From Mytilus galloprovincialis (lineage: Eukaryota > Mollusca > Bivalvia > Mytilida > Mytilidae): DNA of 64,000 bases. Below, piece after piece: positions 24,598-36,620 of this stretch. Positions within the stretch are counted from its first letter, which is position 1. Each line of letters begins with the position of its first letter. The stretch covers positions 16,704,863-16,768,862 of the forward strand of contig NC_134849.1 in assembly GCF_965363235.1 (NCBI RefSeq), written 5' to 3'. The translations under genes and the position numbers were made by a program. The notes under the pieces were generated by a model. That model made no database searches, was not told the origin of the DNA, and saw nothing but the letters and a program-made list of their open reading frames with translations.

Positions 24598-24966
24598 TTT
24601 CTTGATTGACAACATATTTGTTACGTTTGGAGGACGTGTATTTCAACAGATTGTCGGCATTCCAATGGGAACCAATGTTGCACCTCTTATTGCCGACTTG
24701 TTCCCATTTCTAAGTAGCAACATTCCAGCAGCACCTGCATACGGGGTATATATCTCCCAATTGATACGATATTCCCGTGCTTGCATTTCCTATCATGATT
24801 TTCTTGATAGAGGTTTGCTGCTCACAAGGAAGCTATTAAACCAAGAGTTCCAAATGGTGAAGTTGAAATCATCCCTTCGTAAATTTTACGGACGCCATCA
24901 CGAGTTGGTTGACCGTTATGGAATAACCGTTTCACAAATGATATCGGATATGTTCCTTACGTCGTA
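24598..24966 (+). pseudogene. Reverse transcriptase fragment with palm deleted
   Basis: The frame encodes FLIDNIFVTFGG, then VGIPMGTNVAPLIADLF, and immediately FLSSNIPAAPAYGVYISQL, ending at ISDMFLTS. The catalytic YIDD region expected between these blocks, roughly 100 residues, is missing, so it cannot be an active polymerase. The deletion is clean and stays in frame. Confidence 0.75.
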
Positions 24967-25321
24967 ACTACAACCCCCTTCCCTTTCATGAATATGACCT
25001 ACCGAACTAGACTATTTACCGGATTTGTAATCACATAAGCAACACGACGGGTGCCACATGTGGAGCAGGATCTGCTTACCTTTCCGGAGCACCTGAGATC
25101 ACCCCTAGTTTTTGGTGGGGTTCGTGTTGTTTATTCTTTAGTTTTCTATGTTGTGTCGTGTGTACTATTGTTTTTCTGTTTGTCTTTTTCATTTTTAGCC
25201 ATGGCGTTGTCAGTTTGTTTTAGATTTATGAGTTTGACTGTCCATTTGGTATCTTTCGTCCTCCTTTTTTAATAATGAGACTGACTTCAACCAGGAACCT
25301 CTTAGAAAAAAGGATAAGAAG

Positions 25322-25765
25322 TAAGCAACATCCTTTTACTTTACTTTCCGCTATATAGATGATGTTCTATCACTAAATGATTCAAAATTTGTTATTATGA
25401 TGAACGCATATTGAACTAGAGATAAAGGATACTACAAATACAGTTAAGACTTAACGACAAAAGAGATGATGTAAGCTTCCAAATTGTGAACTTTCCATTT
25501 CTTTGTAGCAATATTCTAGCAGCGCCAGCATACGGAGTATATAGCTCCCAAGTGATACGATATTCCCGGGCCCGTATTTACTATCAGAATTTCCTTGATA
25601 GAGGGTTGCTGCTCACAAGAAAGCTATTAAACCAAGAGTTCCAAATGGGGTAGTTAAAATCATCCCTTTGTACATATTACGGACACAATCCCAAGTTGGT
25701 TGACCGTCATGGAATAACCGTTTCACAGATGATATCGGATATGTTCATTATGCCGTTTCCCTTTC
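25322..25765 (+). pseudogene. Reverse transcriptase fragment with YIDD box
   Basis: Begins with a frame reading FTLLSAIYRW / FRYIDDVLSLNDSKF in adjacent frames, so the YIDD box survives, but frameshifts and stops follow. From about 25496 it repeats the AAPAYGVYSSQVIRYSRA region of fragment A, with an in-frame stop at about 25651. It carries the block that fragment A lacks and lacks the GIPMGTN block that fragment A keeps. Confidence 0.7.
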
Positions 25766-26034
25766 ATGAATGTGACCTACTGAATTAGACTGTTTACCGG
25801 ATTTGTTATAGCATGAGCAACACAACTGGTGCCACATGTGGAGTAGGATCTGCGTACCCTTCAGGAGCACCCTTTTGGTGGGGTTCGTGTTGCATAGTCT
25901 TTAGTTTAATACTATGCTCTGTCTTGTGTACTATTATTTGTCTGTTTGTCTTATTTTCTTTTTTAGCCATTGCGTTGTCAGTTTATTTTCGATTTATGAG
26001 TATTACTGACGCTCTGGTATCTCAACCCTCTTTT

Positions 26035-27135
26035 ATGAGTTATCAACCGTTGTTATTTTGTGAAAGACTTCCATTTGATCCCCCCTGGTCGATAGAAGAA
26101 GCATAATACACATTTAAAAAGGGCGTCCAATTGTATTTTCGCTGTTTGAATCTACATCATTCATATGCAATAGAACTTTAAGATATCAAACAAGAAACAA
26201 CATTTAACTCATTATTTTGGCAATACAGAAGACAAAAAAACAATGCAAATACCATTATAAAGATACAGTATAAAAGTTGATCGTGAGTGCCAAAACCATG
26301 TTAAATTTACGTAAAGACGATGATAGATTGGTGTTTTATGTCAATAGGCAAGGCAAATAGCATTGGCATTTTAAAGGAAGATATAAGCAGCAAATATCAT
26401 TGTTCAATTTCGTTGGTTTGATAGTCTGGAGATCGAACCCATGACTTTCAGCACTCAGGACTAGACAGTTTAACTCAAGACCATCGAGACAATTCTGTAT
26501 CTGAAAAAAATCATATATTCTGACGCTTTATAATCGATCGCTAGACATTCGAATAGAGTTTCACAATAATGCCATGAACAGTTTAGGAATGCACGATATT
26601 AAAGGGTTCGTAAAATTTACTAGAAAAGAAATAAGGGAAAAATGGATTCGTGTTTTATACAATTTAGGCAAATAAAACCTACCCTCGAGCTCCTCGCACA
26701 CAAACAAGCAAAATTCCATAAAAGCCGATTGTTTTAACCAATTTTAAAATCAATTAAGCCAGGAATGATTTGCAGGATAATGTTTGTACGTGATTACTTT
26801 ATAAAGAATATTTTGTTTACAATAAAAAAAAAATGTATACGTGAAATACCACCTTCAATCAAATTCCACCGTTAATCCCTTTTTGAGATACAAGATCATA
26901 CTATTTAACAATTTGAACAATTTATGTATCTTTAGATACTTATTATAATGAAAGTAACGAAAATATTCAGTTGCTAATTAAACATTATAAAAACCTTACT
27001 GAATATTGAAACAACATTTTGAGTACGAATAAAAGTACAATGATGCTACAAATATCTAAAACAGCTAACTTGATTTACCAAAAATTTGCAAACAACAAGC
27101 CATAACCCGGATTTTGTAATTTTCTACTGTAAATA
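26035..27135. repeat. Left copy of a diverged 1.1 kb direct duplication
   Basis: Shares ordered blocks with 28310-29360: GAAAGACTTC(C/A)ATTTGA, GATGATAGATTGGTG, AGGATAATGTTT, CTTTATAAAGAATATTTT, TAATGAAAG and CCNGGATTTTGTAA. The spacing is conserved but many substitutions separate the copies, so the event is old. This copy also contains a tRNA-like SINE head that the other lacks. Confidence 0.7.
26418..26497 (-). repeat. tRNA-derived SINE head, degraded
   Basis: The minus strand reads ...TGGTCTTGAGTTAAACTGTC...GTGCTGAAAGTC...GGGTTCGATCTCC. This has a recognisable B-box (GGTTCGATC) and a weaker A-box at roughly tRNA spacing. The acceptor stem does not close, so it is not a functional tRNA gene. 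A tRNA-derived SINE is the simplest reading. Confidence 0.4.
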
Positions 27136-28309
27136 ACAAATAATACACGATGGTCTTGAAGTATAGTTTATATATGTACTGACGTTGTTTATCATCTTAA
27201 TAACATGTTATAGTATTCTTTTAATTATTTTTGTAAATTATTACTTTCATTTGGGAATATACTTTTGACGTGGCTCCGTACCTATCAATCTGTGTTATTA
27301 TGCTATGGGAAATATATGAATTGTTGTCTTCCGTTTTTGCCAATGTCATTTGAATATGTGCCTTTTTATTTTGCTTTGTTGACATGTTAATTTTGTTTGT
27401 TTTTATAGAGATTAAGATGTATAAGATAATAACACCAAATGTCCCGTCTATCTTCCCGGTCGACTTCCTGTTAACGGATCAACACTTTGCATTTATTTTG
27501 GTTGTTCTCTTCTTGAACATGGATTACTCCCATAGTTTACTGAGGGAAAAACTATGGTCACTCATGGTGTTTTTTTGACCGGCAGTAAAGCCCTTCCAAA
27601 AGTGATTCGTTGTTTAGTTTGTGATGTATAAATACACAGCAACGTCTGGTAATAATGCAGCATTCAAATTTGGCCACACCTTATTCCAATCGCCCCCTAA
27701 TGCTGGAAATTCCAATTGTGTTTTTGCCTCATGACGTGAAACAAACAACAAACATTCAAAAAAGTGTGCCAAAGTCGTATCTCTAGCGTGACTAAATGAA
27801 CACCCGAGTCTATGATGTGATAAAAAACAGAGATCGAATATAACAGATTTTCATTGACATGCATTATATTATGCAAATAGTAAAGTCACAAAAATACTAT
27901 ACTCTGAGGGAAATTTAAATCGAAAAGTCCCTAATCAAATGGCAAAATCAAATGATAAAACACACCAAACAATTGAACAACACTTGTCATATTCCTGACT
28001 TGGTACAGACATTTTCAAATGTAGAAAATGGTGGATTGAACCTGGTTTTATAGCGCTAAACCTCTCACTTGTATGAAAGTCGCATCAAATTCCATTATAT
28101 TTACCAAGATTCGTGAACAAAACAGACTAAATAGGTAAAATAGTCAAAATGTGGGTACTGCAGTCATCAATTTGTCACAATCTCAAAACAAATAAATATT
28201 TATACATATGTTCATAAGACATAAAACATTCAAATATGTCTATTAACATGCGCCGACAATTTCTAAGTTCCATTAACATGTGGCGATGCTGTTTTCTGAG
28301 TTATATCCC
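27136..28309. other. Repeat-derived DNA between the duplicated blocks
   Basis: Contains dispersed-repeat-like sequence at 27260-27580 (CTTCCCGGTCGACTTCCTG) and a repeat at 27895-28200 whose phrases (AAAAGTCCCTAATCAAATGG, TTATAGCGCTAAACCTCTCAC) recur at 28765-28935, inverted at 54590-54760, and in part at 62400-62460. No gene supported. Confidence 0.5.
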
Positions 28310-29360
28310 CTTGTTGTTTTGGGAAAGACTTCAATTTGAAACGCCTGGTTGACAGAATAAGCAAAATAGTCAGGTGAGGTGGGGTCCAATGGAAGTCTTG
28401 TCGCTGTTTACATCTCCCTCATTAATATGCCATTGAACCTGAAACACAATTCAGTCCAGAAGCAGCACCTAAACCAGAATCAAACGCAATACAGACAACA
28501 CAGTTAAAAAAAATCATCGTAAATGCTTGCGGAACCCAAAATCAATTTAAACGTATATATCTGAAGATGATGATAGATTGGTGGTTAACGTCCATTATAA
28601 AATATCACACGCATATTAAGACGAGGCCGTTTTAAAGACGGATATGAATATGAACCCTGTTTTATAATATACCGAGATTTCAACGCACTTGTTTACACTG
28701 TTACAGTGTACAAAAATGCTGTGTTTGACTACGGTAATGGACAACAACTGTTAAATCCCTGACTTGGTACAGGTATTTTCTTATGTAGAAAATTGTGGAT
28801 TAACCTGGTTTTATAGCTAGCTGAACCTTTCACTTGTATGACAGTCCTATCAGATTCGATGTGTGGCAAAATAAACAGCCATAATAGGTAAAAATGTCAA
28901 AAGTAGGTGTACAGCAGTCAATATTGTGTTATAATCTTAATCATTATACAAAACAATCATAAGCATTGTTTTAATCATTTTTTTAAATCAGATTAGCCAG
29001 AAATGAAATGAATGATAATGTTTATATGGCTTGCTTTATAAAGAATATTTTCTTTAGAGTAAAAATTGTGGATTTTGATACCCACTTAATTAAATTCCAT
29101 CACAAATCCTATTATTTGTGATACAATTTAATAAACAATTTAATTAATTTATAATATCTAAAAATACCTATTGTAATGAAAGAAATGAAAATAAATATCC
29201 CGTTGTTAAGTTACCAGAATATTGACACAACAGATTGGGGGTCGAAGAAAATACTATCATTGAAATTGCTACAAATACAATTTTAGCAAATTCGCTTTCC
29301 CAAAAATTGCCAAAAGCAACCCTTATTCTGGATTTTGTAAGTTTTCAAAGTAAATTTGTT
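28310..29360. repeat. Right copy of the diverged 1.1 kb direct duplication
   Basis: Block order matches 26035-27135 at an offset of about 2.25 kb. It includes an extra repeat insertion (28765-28935) and lacks the SINE head. Neither copy has a shared open frame, so the duplication is of non-coding DNA. Confidence 0.7.
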
Positions 29361-31060
29361 TTCATAATTTCATTTCTAGTTGATATTGGCTAAAGCCATC
29401 CACCGAAATCCCGTAAAGGCAATTGTCCAATTTTTAGTGCCTTGACAATTTCGTCTTTTTTTATATATACGAGATAAAAACAACTAGTCTAATTGTAAAA
29501 TAGTATATTTTGTATATACAAGTTTGTCATAATCTACCAAAATCTACATTCAACACCTCTGAAAAGTACTTGCGCATTTACACGAGACAGGGGTTAAATA
29601 TTTTAATTTATTCTTCAACATTTTCTAGTTTAATTTGTAAATTATTTAATGGAATAGATAAAGTAGAGACTTATTTATAAACGTACAATCAAGTTCAGTT
29701 GATTAAAAAAAAAGAAACGTATACATGTACATAAAAACAAGGTAAAATATTTTACTATAACTGCTGTGTGTAGGGGTGAGAATGATAAATCTTTGTTTGC
29801 AAATAGCAACAAATAATTCGTGTACATTTTACTATAATTCGATGCTAAATTGGAATTTACTTGTGAAGTTTTTTTTAAATGAAAGATAAAGATACGACTT
29901 TACCTTATGATATCTCAGTATGATATAACATGTTTTTTGACAAAAATAGAAAAAGTTGTCATCGATTTTTTTTTTTAAATCTTTAATAGATCAAGAGAGA
30001 TAACTGATATATTAATTTATATAAAGGAATGGACTATATATTTACACATTTTGTTTATGTAGGAAACGAAAGAGTTGGATTCCCCTTGTCTCTTTTTATT
30101 TACTCGAAAAGAACATTATTTCACTACTTGTAGCCTGAAAAAAAACTCGTTGACCCATATTTTTTATGATATATTTTGAATTAGCACGATTTTAATAAAA
30201 GACATTTTTTGCAAAGTGTGAACATATTCTATAGTTTTCTATAAGACCCCCTCCCTTTTTCTGTCCCAATATGCATTAACTTTATAATTACACATTCGCA
30301 TGCACATTATCATTATTCATAATTCTAATGAGAATCGTCCGAGTTACACGATTTCCCCAAAAAAATGTTGTTGTACACCTGTTGCGGATGCAGTATCAAA
30401 ATAATATAAATATATTTGTATATCTTTATATCTGTCAACAGTTATGTCCCTTTTTAATATACTTATATATAAGGACAAGGTAAAAGAGAATAAGCTGCGA
30501 ATATTTCAATGAGGATAATACTTTCTCAAATATCTTACGTGAGTGGAGTTGAGAAATGTGCTTTTCATCTGTATAATAACCTTTGTTTGGTGTACATGGT
30601 GTATGTGTTTTTCTTATCCCCGAAAATAAATAAACAAATGTTTCAGTACTTCCGTGTTCGTATTATAAAATTGCTAATGATTTGTTTACTTCTTGTAAAA
30701 AGTAAAACCATACATCCTTCTTGAAAAGGTCATTAGAACTGAAGGCAGAGGACTCTAAACAGCTTGTTTGTTTTTATAAATTGTGATGCTGTTTTTATTG
30801 TTCATGTTTGATATGTATGTATATATATGTTTATTGTGTTAATACATGTTGATCACAAGCGGTAAAGTTTATAAGACAATAAAATATTTGATCAGATTTG
30901 ATTTGATTAAAAGACATTTAAACTTTGTCTATCATATTGTAGAAGAAAATGTATGATTAGTAATACTAGTATATAAGAAAATGTATGAGAGTGTGTGTGC
31001 TTCATTTGGATAACTTGGTTTATTTGTTTTAGGTATATTTGAAATATAGCTCTTCAACGA
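29361..31060. other. Intergenic, nothing specific
   Basis: AT-rich with scattered homopolymer runs. Reading frames up to 71 codons (30509-30724) show no domain. A GTTTGTTTTTATAAATTGTGATGC-type stretch near 30764-30900 resembles repeat sequence. No gene supported. Confidence 0.45.
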
Positions 31061-31830
31061 TTTTCGGTACTTATCCATCTTCGGATTTCAAATGTTTGGC
31101 TTTGAGTGTTCCTGATGAAGGTAAATGCAGAAAAGCACTTCGGACGCAATAAATTATTAAACGTGTTTTTTTCCATTTTTTACGGTTTTAATTTAACTTT
31201 ACAAAATTTCACTTTAAACATTGAATAGACATAATTAAACACACAAACACATATAGCTATCAAGAGATAAATGAATGCATTGGATGTATCAAAGAGGGAC
31301 GAAAGATACCAGAAGGACAGTCAAACTCATAAATCGAAAATAAACTGACAACGCCATGTCTAAAAATGAAAAAGACAAACAGACAAACAAAAGTACACAT
31401 GACACAACATAGAAAACTAAAAAAGAAACAACACGAACCCCACCAACAACTAGGGGTGATCTCAGGTGCTTCGAAAGTGTAAGCAGATCCTGTTCCACAT
31501 GTGGCACCTGTCGTGTTGCTTATATATATAAATGTGATAAAACTGATAACAAATCCGGTAATAGTCTAATTCGGTAGGTCACATTCATGAAATGGAAGGG
31601 AATTGTAGTTACGACGTAAGAAACATATCCGATATCATTTGTGAAACGGTTATTCCATAACGGTCAACCAACTCGTGATGGCGTTCGTAAAATTTACGAA
31701 GTGATGATTTCAACTTCACCATTTGAAACTCTTGATTTAATTGCTTTTTGTGAGCAACAACCCTCTATCATGAAAATCATGATAAGAAATGCAAGCACGG
31801 GAATATCGTATCTATGTTTGCTTCTCATAT
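31061..31830 (-). mobile_element. 3'-truncated Penelope-like retroelement
   Basis: On the minus strand, from right to left: an RT C-terminal remnant (31640-31825) matching the RGLLLT...LLNQEF...SSLRKFYGRHHELVDRYG region with frameshifts, then the 3' tail (31289-31540), then a terminal sequence (31061-31175) like the left edge at 24215. The order confirms that this terminal sequence also occurs downstream of the RT, as expected for Penelope-type terminal repeats. Confidence 0.65.
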
Positions 31831-32538
31831 CTGAGTGGCGTCAGCCCCAAAGTATGAGACGACTACATCCTAGTTGTATAGAAGTTATATTAAAATAAAT
31901 ACTTTCTCTGTTCTATTGTTCTAAAAAGAACAATTATTTTGATTAAATAGAAAAAGCGTCAATATCTCAAATTTTCTAGATGCAGTAACACTTTCAGAAG
32001 ATGTTTTGCAGTTATGGATCTGGGATGATCCTAATTGCGCCTATGTTTCTGTGATCAAATTGATATCACTCCTGACTTGAGGAATTATTAAACCCAAACA
32101 AACAAATTCTGATTGCATAGACTCAAATTTTTAAATATATTGCTCAGTTAGAGGCACTTCGGAGCAGTGCGAATATAAACTGGGCGACCGGTGTATGTTA
32201 ATCACGAAGCTTTTTATTTCAAAACTGACTGACAATTGCTAGCAGACAGAAGTAGGTGTAGAAAGCAAATGTGTTCTATTCCTTAAAAATCGAAACCTCT
32301 GACTACCTTTGAGACTTATTGCACCAACATGTTGGTCAAATATCTGATTTAAATATTTGAAACGTATATTGGGATTGAATTTCTATTTCACGACAACACG
32401 ACAAACGTCTAAGTTATTTTTTCAGATTGAAAAGCATGTCAATGTGCAGGTGAAACAATGTAGAAATACACAAAATGAATCACACTAATTAGTGCAATAA
32501 AAAAATGCAATATGATGTAATTTTTAGTAAATATAAAT

Positions 32539-34707
32539 ATGGAAGACGTCCACAAAATTTCAAGCATCGTATCTAAAACGTTATATATCACAGAGCAAGG
32601 GGTAAGCAATAAAATAGCAAATTTGCACAAAAACATAGTACACTGTAACACTATGTTCAGCACTGCAAGGAATGAAATGTGTCAAATACATTGTGGTGGA
32701 AGTTATGCAGAAGGTTTGTATTGTCCAGGTAGTGATTATGATATGATGATGGCCATTCCAAATATTTTAGTTTGTTCGAATGGAAAGAAAAGAATCCACA
32801 GAAATACCAATATCTTCCGAATGGATTCTACAAAATGTCGAGCAGGATTCTTCACGCTCGTTTTAAAACAGCTTGATAGTTCGGAAAATGATTTATTTCA
32901 GGTTTTGGGAAAAGATATAATCGTTATGCTAGAAAAAGACAAAGAAGTAAATCTTCTGTCTAGCGAAAAAATTTTACAGTTCTCAGTCGCTGTTTCTAAG
33001 AGGTTTGCACCAAATGCTTTCAATTACTCACAACATGGGCCAGCTGCTGCAACACGTACTGAAATTTATTCTCATGGTTTTATGGCCGGAAAAGGTTTCC
33101 TTGAATTTGACATTGACTTTTGTTTTGGTGTAAGGTACGATGGGTGGCCAACAGAAGCAGACGAGTGGGTTACAAGACAACGTAAATACAACTGGCCTCA
33201 GAAAGATCTGATTGAGAAGATTCGTTCTCTTGATTGCCATCTTGTTCCCGTTGGAGACAAGACATCCCAGAATAGTCATCTAGAATGGCGGTTGTCATTT
33301 TTGCTTTGTGAACGGGAGCTTGTGTGGAGTTTTAATGATATTCAAATACAGCTTTATTTTTTGCTGAAAGTATTACTGAAATCGGAACTGGAACAATTGT
33401 ATCAAGACCAGCTTAGCCCGTATTGCTTGAAAACCGCAGTATTCTGGTATTCAGAATCGCACGATCTAAACGAATGGAACGAGTATAATCTATTGGGCCT
33501 TGTCAAAGATTGCTTGCTGTTTATACTGTCTTTTATTAAAAACGGAGAACTCCAACATTACTTTGATCGAAATATAAATTTGTTGTATACAAAATTCGCT
33601 GATATTGAAAGAAAACAGAGGTTTATTGAGAAAAATAAAAGAACTTTCGAAAAATGTTATTCAAGCAGTAATCAATCTACTGTACCAAGAAGATGTAAGT
33701 AAAGCATGGAGCAAAAGCAATGGAGATCCGAAAACTTTCCTTCTTTTATGTGATGATGTGGATTTTCTCGTAACGTCGTTTCACAAACGCCGATATCTAC
33801 ATGACCAGTTATACACATATAAAGGCATATCACCTTTTTTTTTTACAGTATAGTAATTTACGACTTTGAGACACTGTGGTTCATCTGGAAATATGTTAGT
33901 ACTAATAAGTATGATGGTATTGACGATGATTTCTTAAACAGTGTTAGAAAATTTCTGACAATCAGAGTTGGAGTGAGTATTAGACTTAGTGAAGCACTGA
34001 AAAAACTAAATGAAGATGAATAAATACGCGCAGAAAGAGCAATCCTAAGTGCAATAGATATAGATAGAATATCTGGATATCTTTATCTTGCAACTTTTTA
34101 CCTTTATATTAACGAATTGAACTTGGCCATTCACACACTTGCTCGTGTTCTAAAAACGAATGAAGAAACAATTTTAATTTATCCAGGGGAGTGTTCTACA
34201 CATAAAGGGATTGGAATGACGTCCAGTAACATGTTATTTCAAACTGAAGGCCCTTTTTTAACAGGAAATATAAAAACAAGTGCTTGTGTAGGTTTTGATT
34301 TAATGTTTTCCTCAACTGATATATTATTTGTACCTGATCCTGTCAAGTATGAATGTGCCCTTGTTCAACTTGTCCCTGAAGGATTAATCATCATACATCC
34401 TGTGATATATGCATATTTTCTATTGACTTTTACTATGTACCACTCTGGAAACGTGCAAAAAACATGCGCATATTTAGAAAAACTAGAAAGAGCAGTTATG
34501 GAAGCTCAGGGTGGATGTCAACATTTTAGAGCGCTTAATTTGCTTGGATATTGCTACTTGCGTATTGGGCGATTCGATTCAGCATATAAAAGTTTTATAG
34601 AATCTATGAAGCAGACAGTGGGGTATTACCAAAATACTGCTATTTATCATATTATAATTCTCATTTTTAAAATTATAGAGATGGGTGTGCATGATACTAT
34701 CCTGTAG
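32539..34707 (+). pseudogene. cGAS-like receptor (Mab-21 nucleotidyltransferase), C-terminal half broken
   Basis: ORF 1 (32539-33702, 387 codons) has a nucleotidyltransferase loop GGSYAEGLYCPGSDYDMM with GS at residues 54-55 and acidic pair D66/D68. A third acidic position lies at D191 (EFDIDFCFG). The Mab-21 C-lobe pattern follows (WPTEADEW, DCHLVPVG, LEWRLSF, CLKTAVFW). cGAS-like receptors sense nucleic acid and make cyclic dinucleotides for STING; they are expanded in bivalves. Three defects follow: a shift to frame 2 near 33620 (LLRKIKELSKNVIQ continues there to 33853), a shift back in a 10-T run near 33840, and a TAA at 34021. Reading then continues with TPR-like helices (LATFYLYINELNLAIHTL; HFRALNLLGYCYLRIGRF) to 34707. 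Total span is about 720 codons, like an intact single-exon gene. The N-terminal 387 residues could still make a protein. Confidence 0.75.
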
Positions 34708-35204
34708 AAACAATAAATGTTAGCAAACATTGTGGATACTTTCGAAGTTGACTTAAGATATATTTTGAGTAAACAAGCAAGATAACGTTATCCATCATAT
34801 ACCAGACTATGTCTTTTTGATGTTGCAGTCCTATTGGTATGCCTGCTCTACTGAGACACGACCTATAGGACAGGTCTGCTCCAACTAGACAAGTCCTGTG
34901 AACACATCTGATTTTGACCTACTAATCTGTTACAGTTGTATTTGGATATCGTAATATGGTTTTCTGTTTTTGTTTACTAGTTGTATTGAATATACTTTTG
35001 GTACAATTTTACAAGTGTTACTTAATTTTTATAATTCGTGTCTATACCGAAGTATGTAATTTCACATGATTAATCATGAAAAATTATTTTAAAAATCCCT
35101 TAAAATTACGTACAAGTTAGCAACTACATGTTACAGTACGGCCTTCAACAATGATTAAAACCATACGCTTAAGCACCCGTCTTAGCAAGTGTTAAACAAT
35201 AGAT

Positions 35205-35520
35205 AAAAATTGAGAATGGAAATGAGGAATATTTCAAAGAGCCAACAATCCGACTAAAGAGCAGATAACAACCGAAGGCCACCAATGGGTCTTAAATGCT
35301 GCGAGAAAATCCTGCATCCGGAGGTGGACCTCGGCTGGCCCTTTAATAAATATATGTACTAATTCAGTGAAAATGCACGTCATACTAAACTGTTAAACAT
35401 ATTAATGAACTAGAATTAAAAAAAGATAAAAGACTGATAAAGGCTAGAGGCACCTGACTTGGGACAAGTGCAAAAATGCGACGGGGTTTATTAAACTTGT
35501 TTTGTGAGATCTCAATCCTC
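35205..35520. repeat. Dispersed repeat family A
   Basis: Diverged copy with TTGAGAATGGAAATGAGG, GGTCTTAAATGCTGCGAG, AGGCTAGAGGCACCTGACTTG and CGACGGGGTTTATTAAAC. Same block order as 36300-36620. Confidence 0.85.
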
Positions 35521-36299
35521 CCACTAGCCTATGTAGAGTAAGGAAGAACACAACAATACGCACTTAAAAATACGTTCAAAAGAAGCCGAATCACTATATG
35601 CGTTTTATTCGAGAGATGAGCATTTCAGGGGAGCACTATCCTTACATTGATATTCTCCTTGATTTCATAAAAAGAAGATAACACCACGTTATTATTTTAA
35701 TGACCTAATACTTTTAAACTACCTTGTTGAATGAAAGCTACTTATAAATCGCTTACAATTAAGCTCTGTAAATATTTGAAGAATGCATGGAAAGCTAGAT
35801 CTGATATTATTTGTTAGTTATATTATTATTGTATTGATCTCTGCTATCAGTTTTTTTGTCACATTGCGTCATTTACTATATATTTCCATAGCATATCCTG
35901 CATTCTTTTAAAAATGAAATATGCATACAATATGTTTGTTCCTAAAAAGTGTGTTGCTTATTGTGACTCCTAATCACTTACTGGAGTCAACTTTTTTCAG
36001 TGTGTGGTCCCTGAAACAAGTATAGTCGGTAGTTATGAATATTTTTGTCCTACCAAGTTTTATTTGGAAAGGATGGAAGTCGGACTAGCAAGACGTGTTA
36101 ATTTTGAAAATGTATTTTCGTTAGAATGAAAACGAAACATGTCGATGAAAATTTTAAGATTAAAAGACTTTGCAGTAAACTGGTCAATGCACTACGACCC
36201 ACAGAAGTAAATATGTATTTTTTTCGTTGACTATTATTATATTTATTAATTCAATTCAAATCACATCAGCGCATATCTCACGGCTCCATGATGTGCAAG

Positions 36300-36620
36300 T
36301 ATAATAAAAATGAGAATGGAAATGGGGAATATGCCAAAGAGACAACAACCCGACCATAGAGAAAAACAACAGCAGAAGGTCATCAACAGGTCTTCAATGT
36401 AGCGAGAAATTCCCGCACCCGGAGGCGTCCTTCAGCTGGCCCCTAAACAAATATATGCTAGTTCAGTGATAATGAACGCCATACTTATTTCCAAATTGTA
36501 CACAAGAAACTAAAATTAAAAATAATACAAGACTAACAAAGGCCAGAGGCTCCTGACTTGGGATAGGCGCAAAAATGCGGCGGGGTTAAACATGTTTGTG
36601 AGATCTCAACCCTCCCCCTA
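36300..36620. repeat. Dispersed repeat family A, best-preserved copy
   Basis: Full block order: AATGGAAATGGGGAATATGC, CCCGCACCCGGAGGCGTCC, AACGCCATACTTATTTCC, CCAGAGGCTCCTGACTTGG, GCGGCGGGGTTAAACATG. It can serve as a reference for the other copies in the window. Confidence 0.88.

Larger units (their letters stand above)
24215..26060 (+). mobile_element. Rearranged Penelope-like retroelement
   Basis: The left edge (24215-24290) carries a terminal sequence with GTGCGTCCGG and CTTCATCAGGAACG, also seen inverted beside the RT remnant at 31.1 kb. Then come two reverse-transcriptase fragments (24598-24966 and 25322-25765), each followed by the same 3' tail (25020-25275 and 25790-26030). The RT resembles an abundant bivalve family with a GIPMGTN motif, a YIDD box and a YGVYISQLIRYSRA region. 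I class it as Penelope-like provisionally. The two halves look like a tandem copy pair with complementary deletions. Confidence 0.6.

Noticed and set aside
26418-26497. Possible tRNA gene
   Set aside because: The B-box is good but the acceptor and D arms do not pair; it fits better as a SINE head.
33695-33848. Possible intron in the cGAS-like gene (GTAAGT ... TTTTACAG)
   Set aside because: Joining the flanks gives an immediate stop and the wrong phase, and the skipped part looks coding in another frame.
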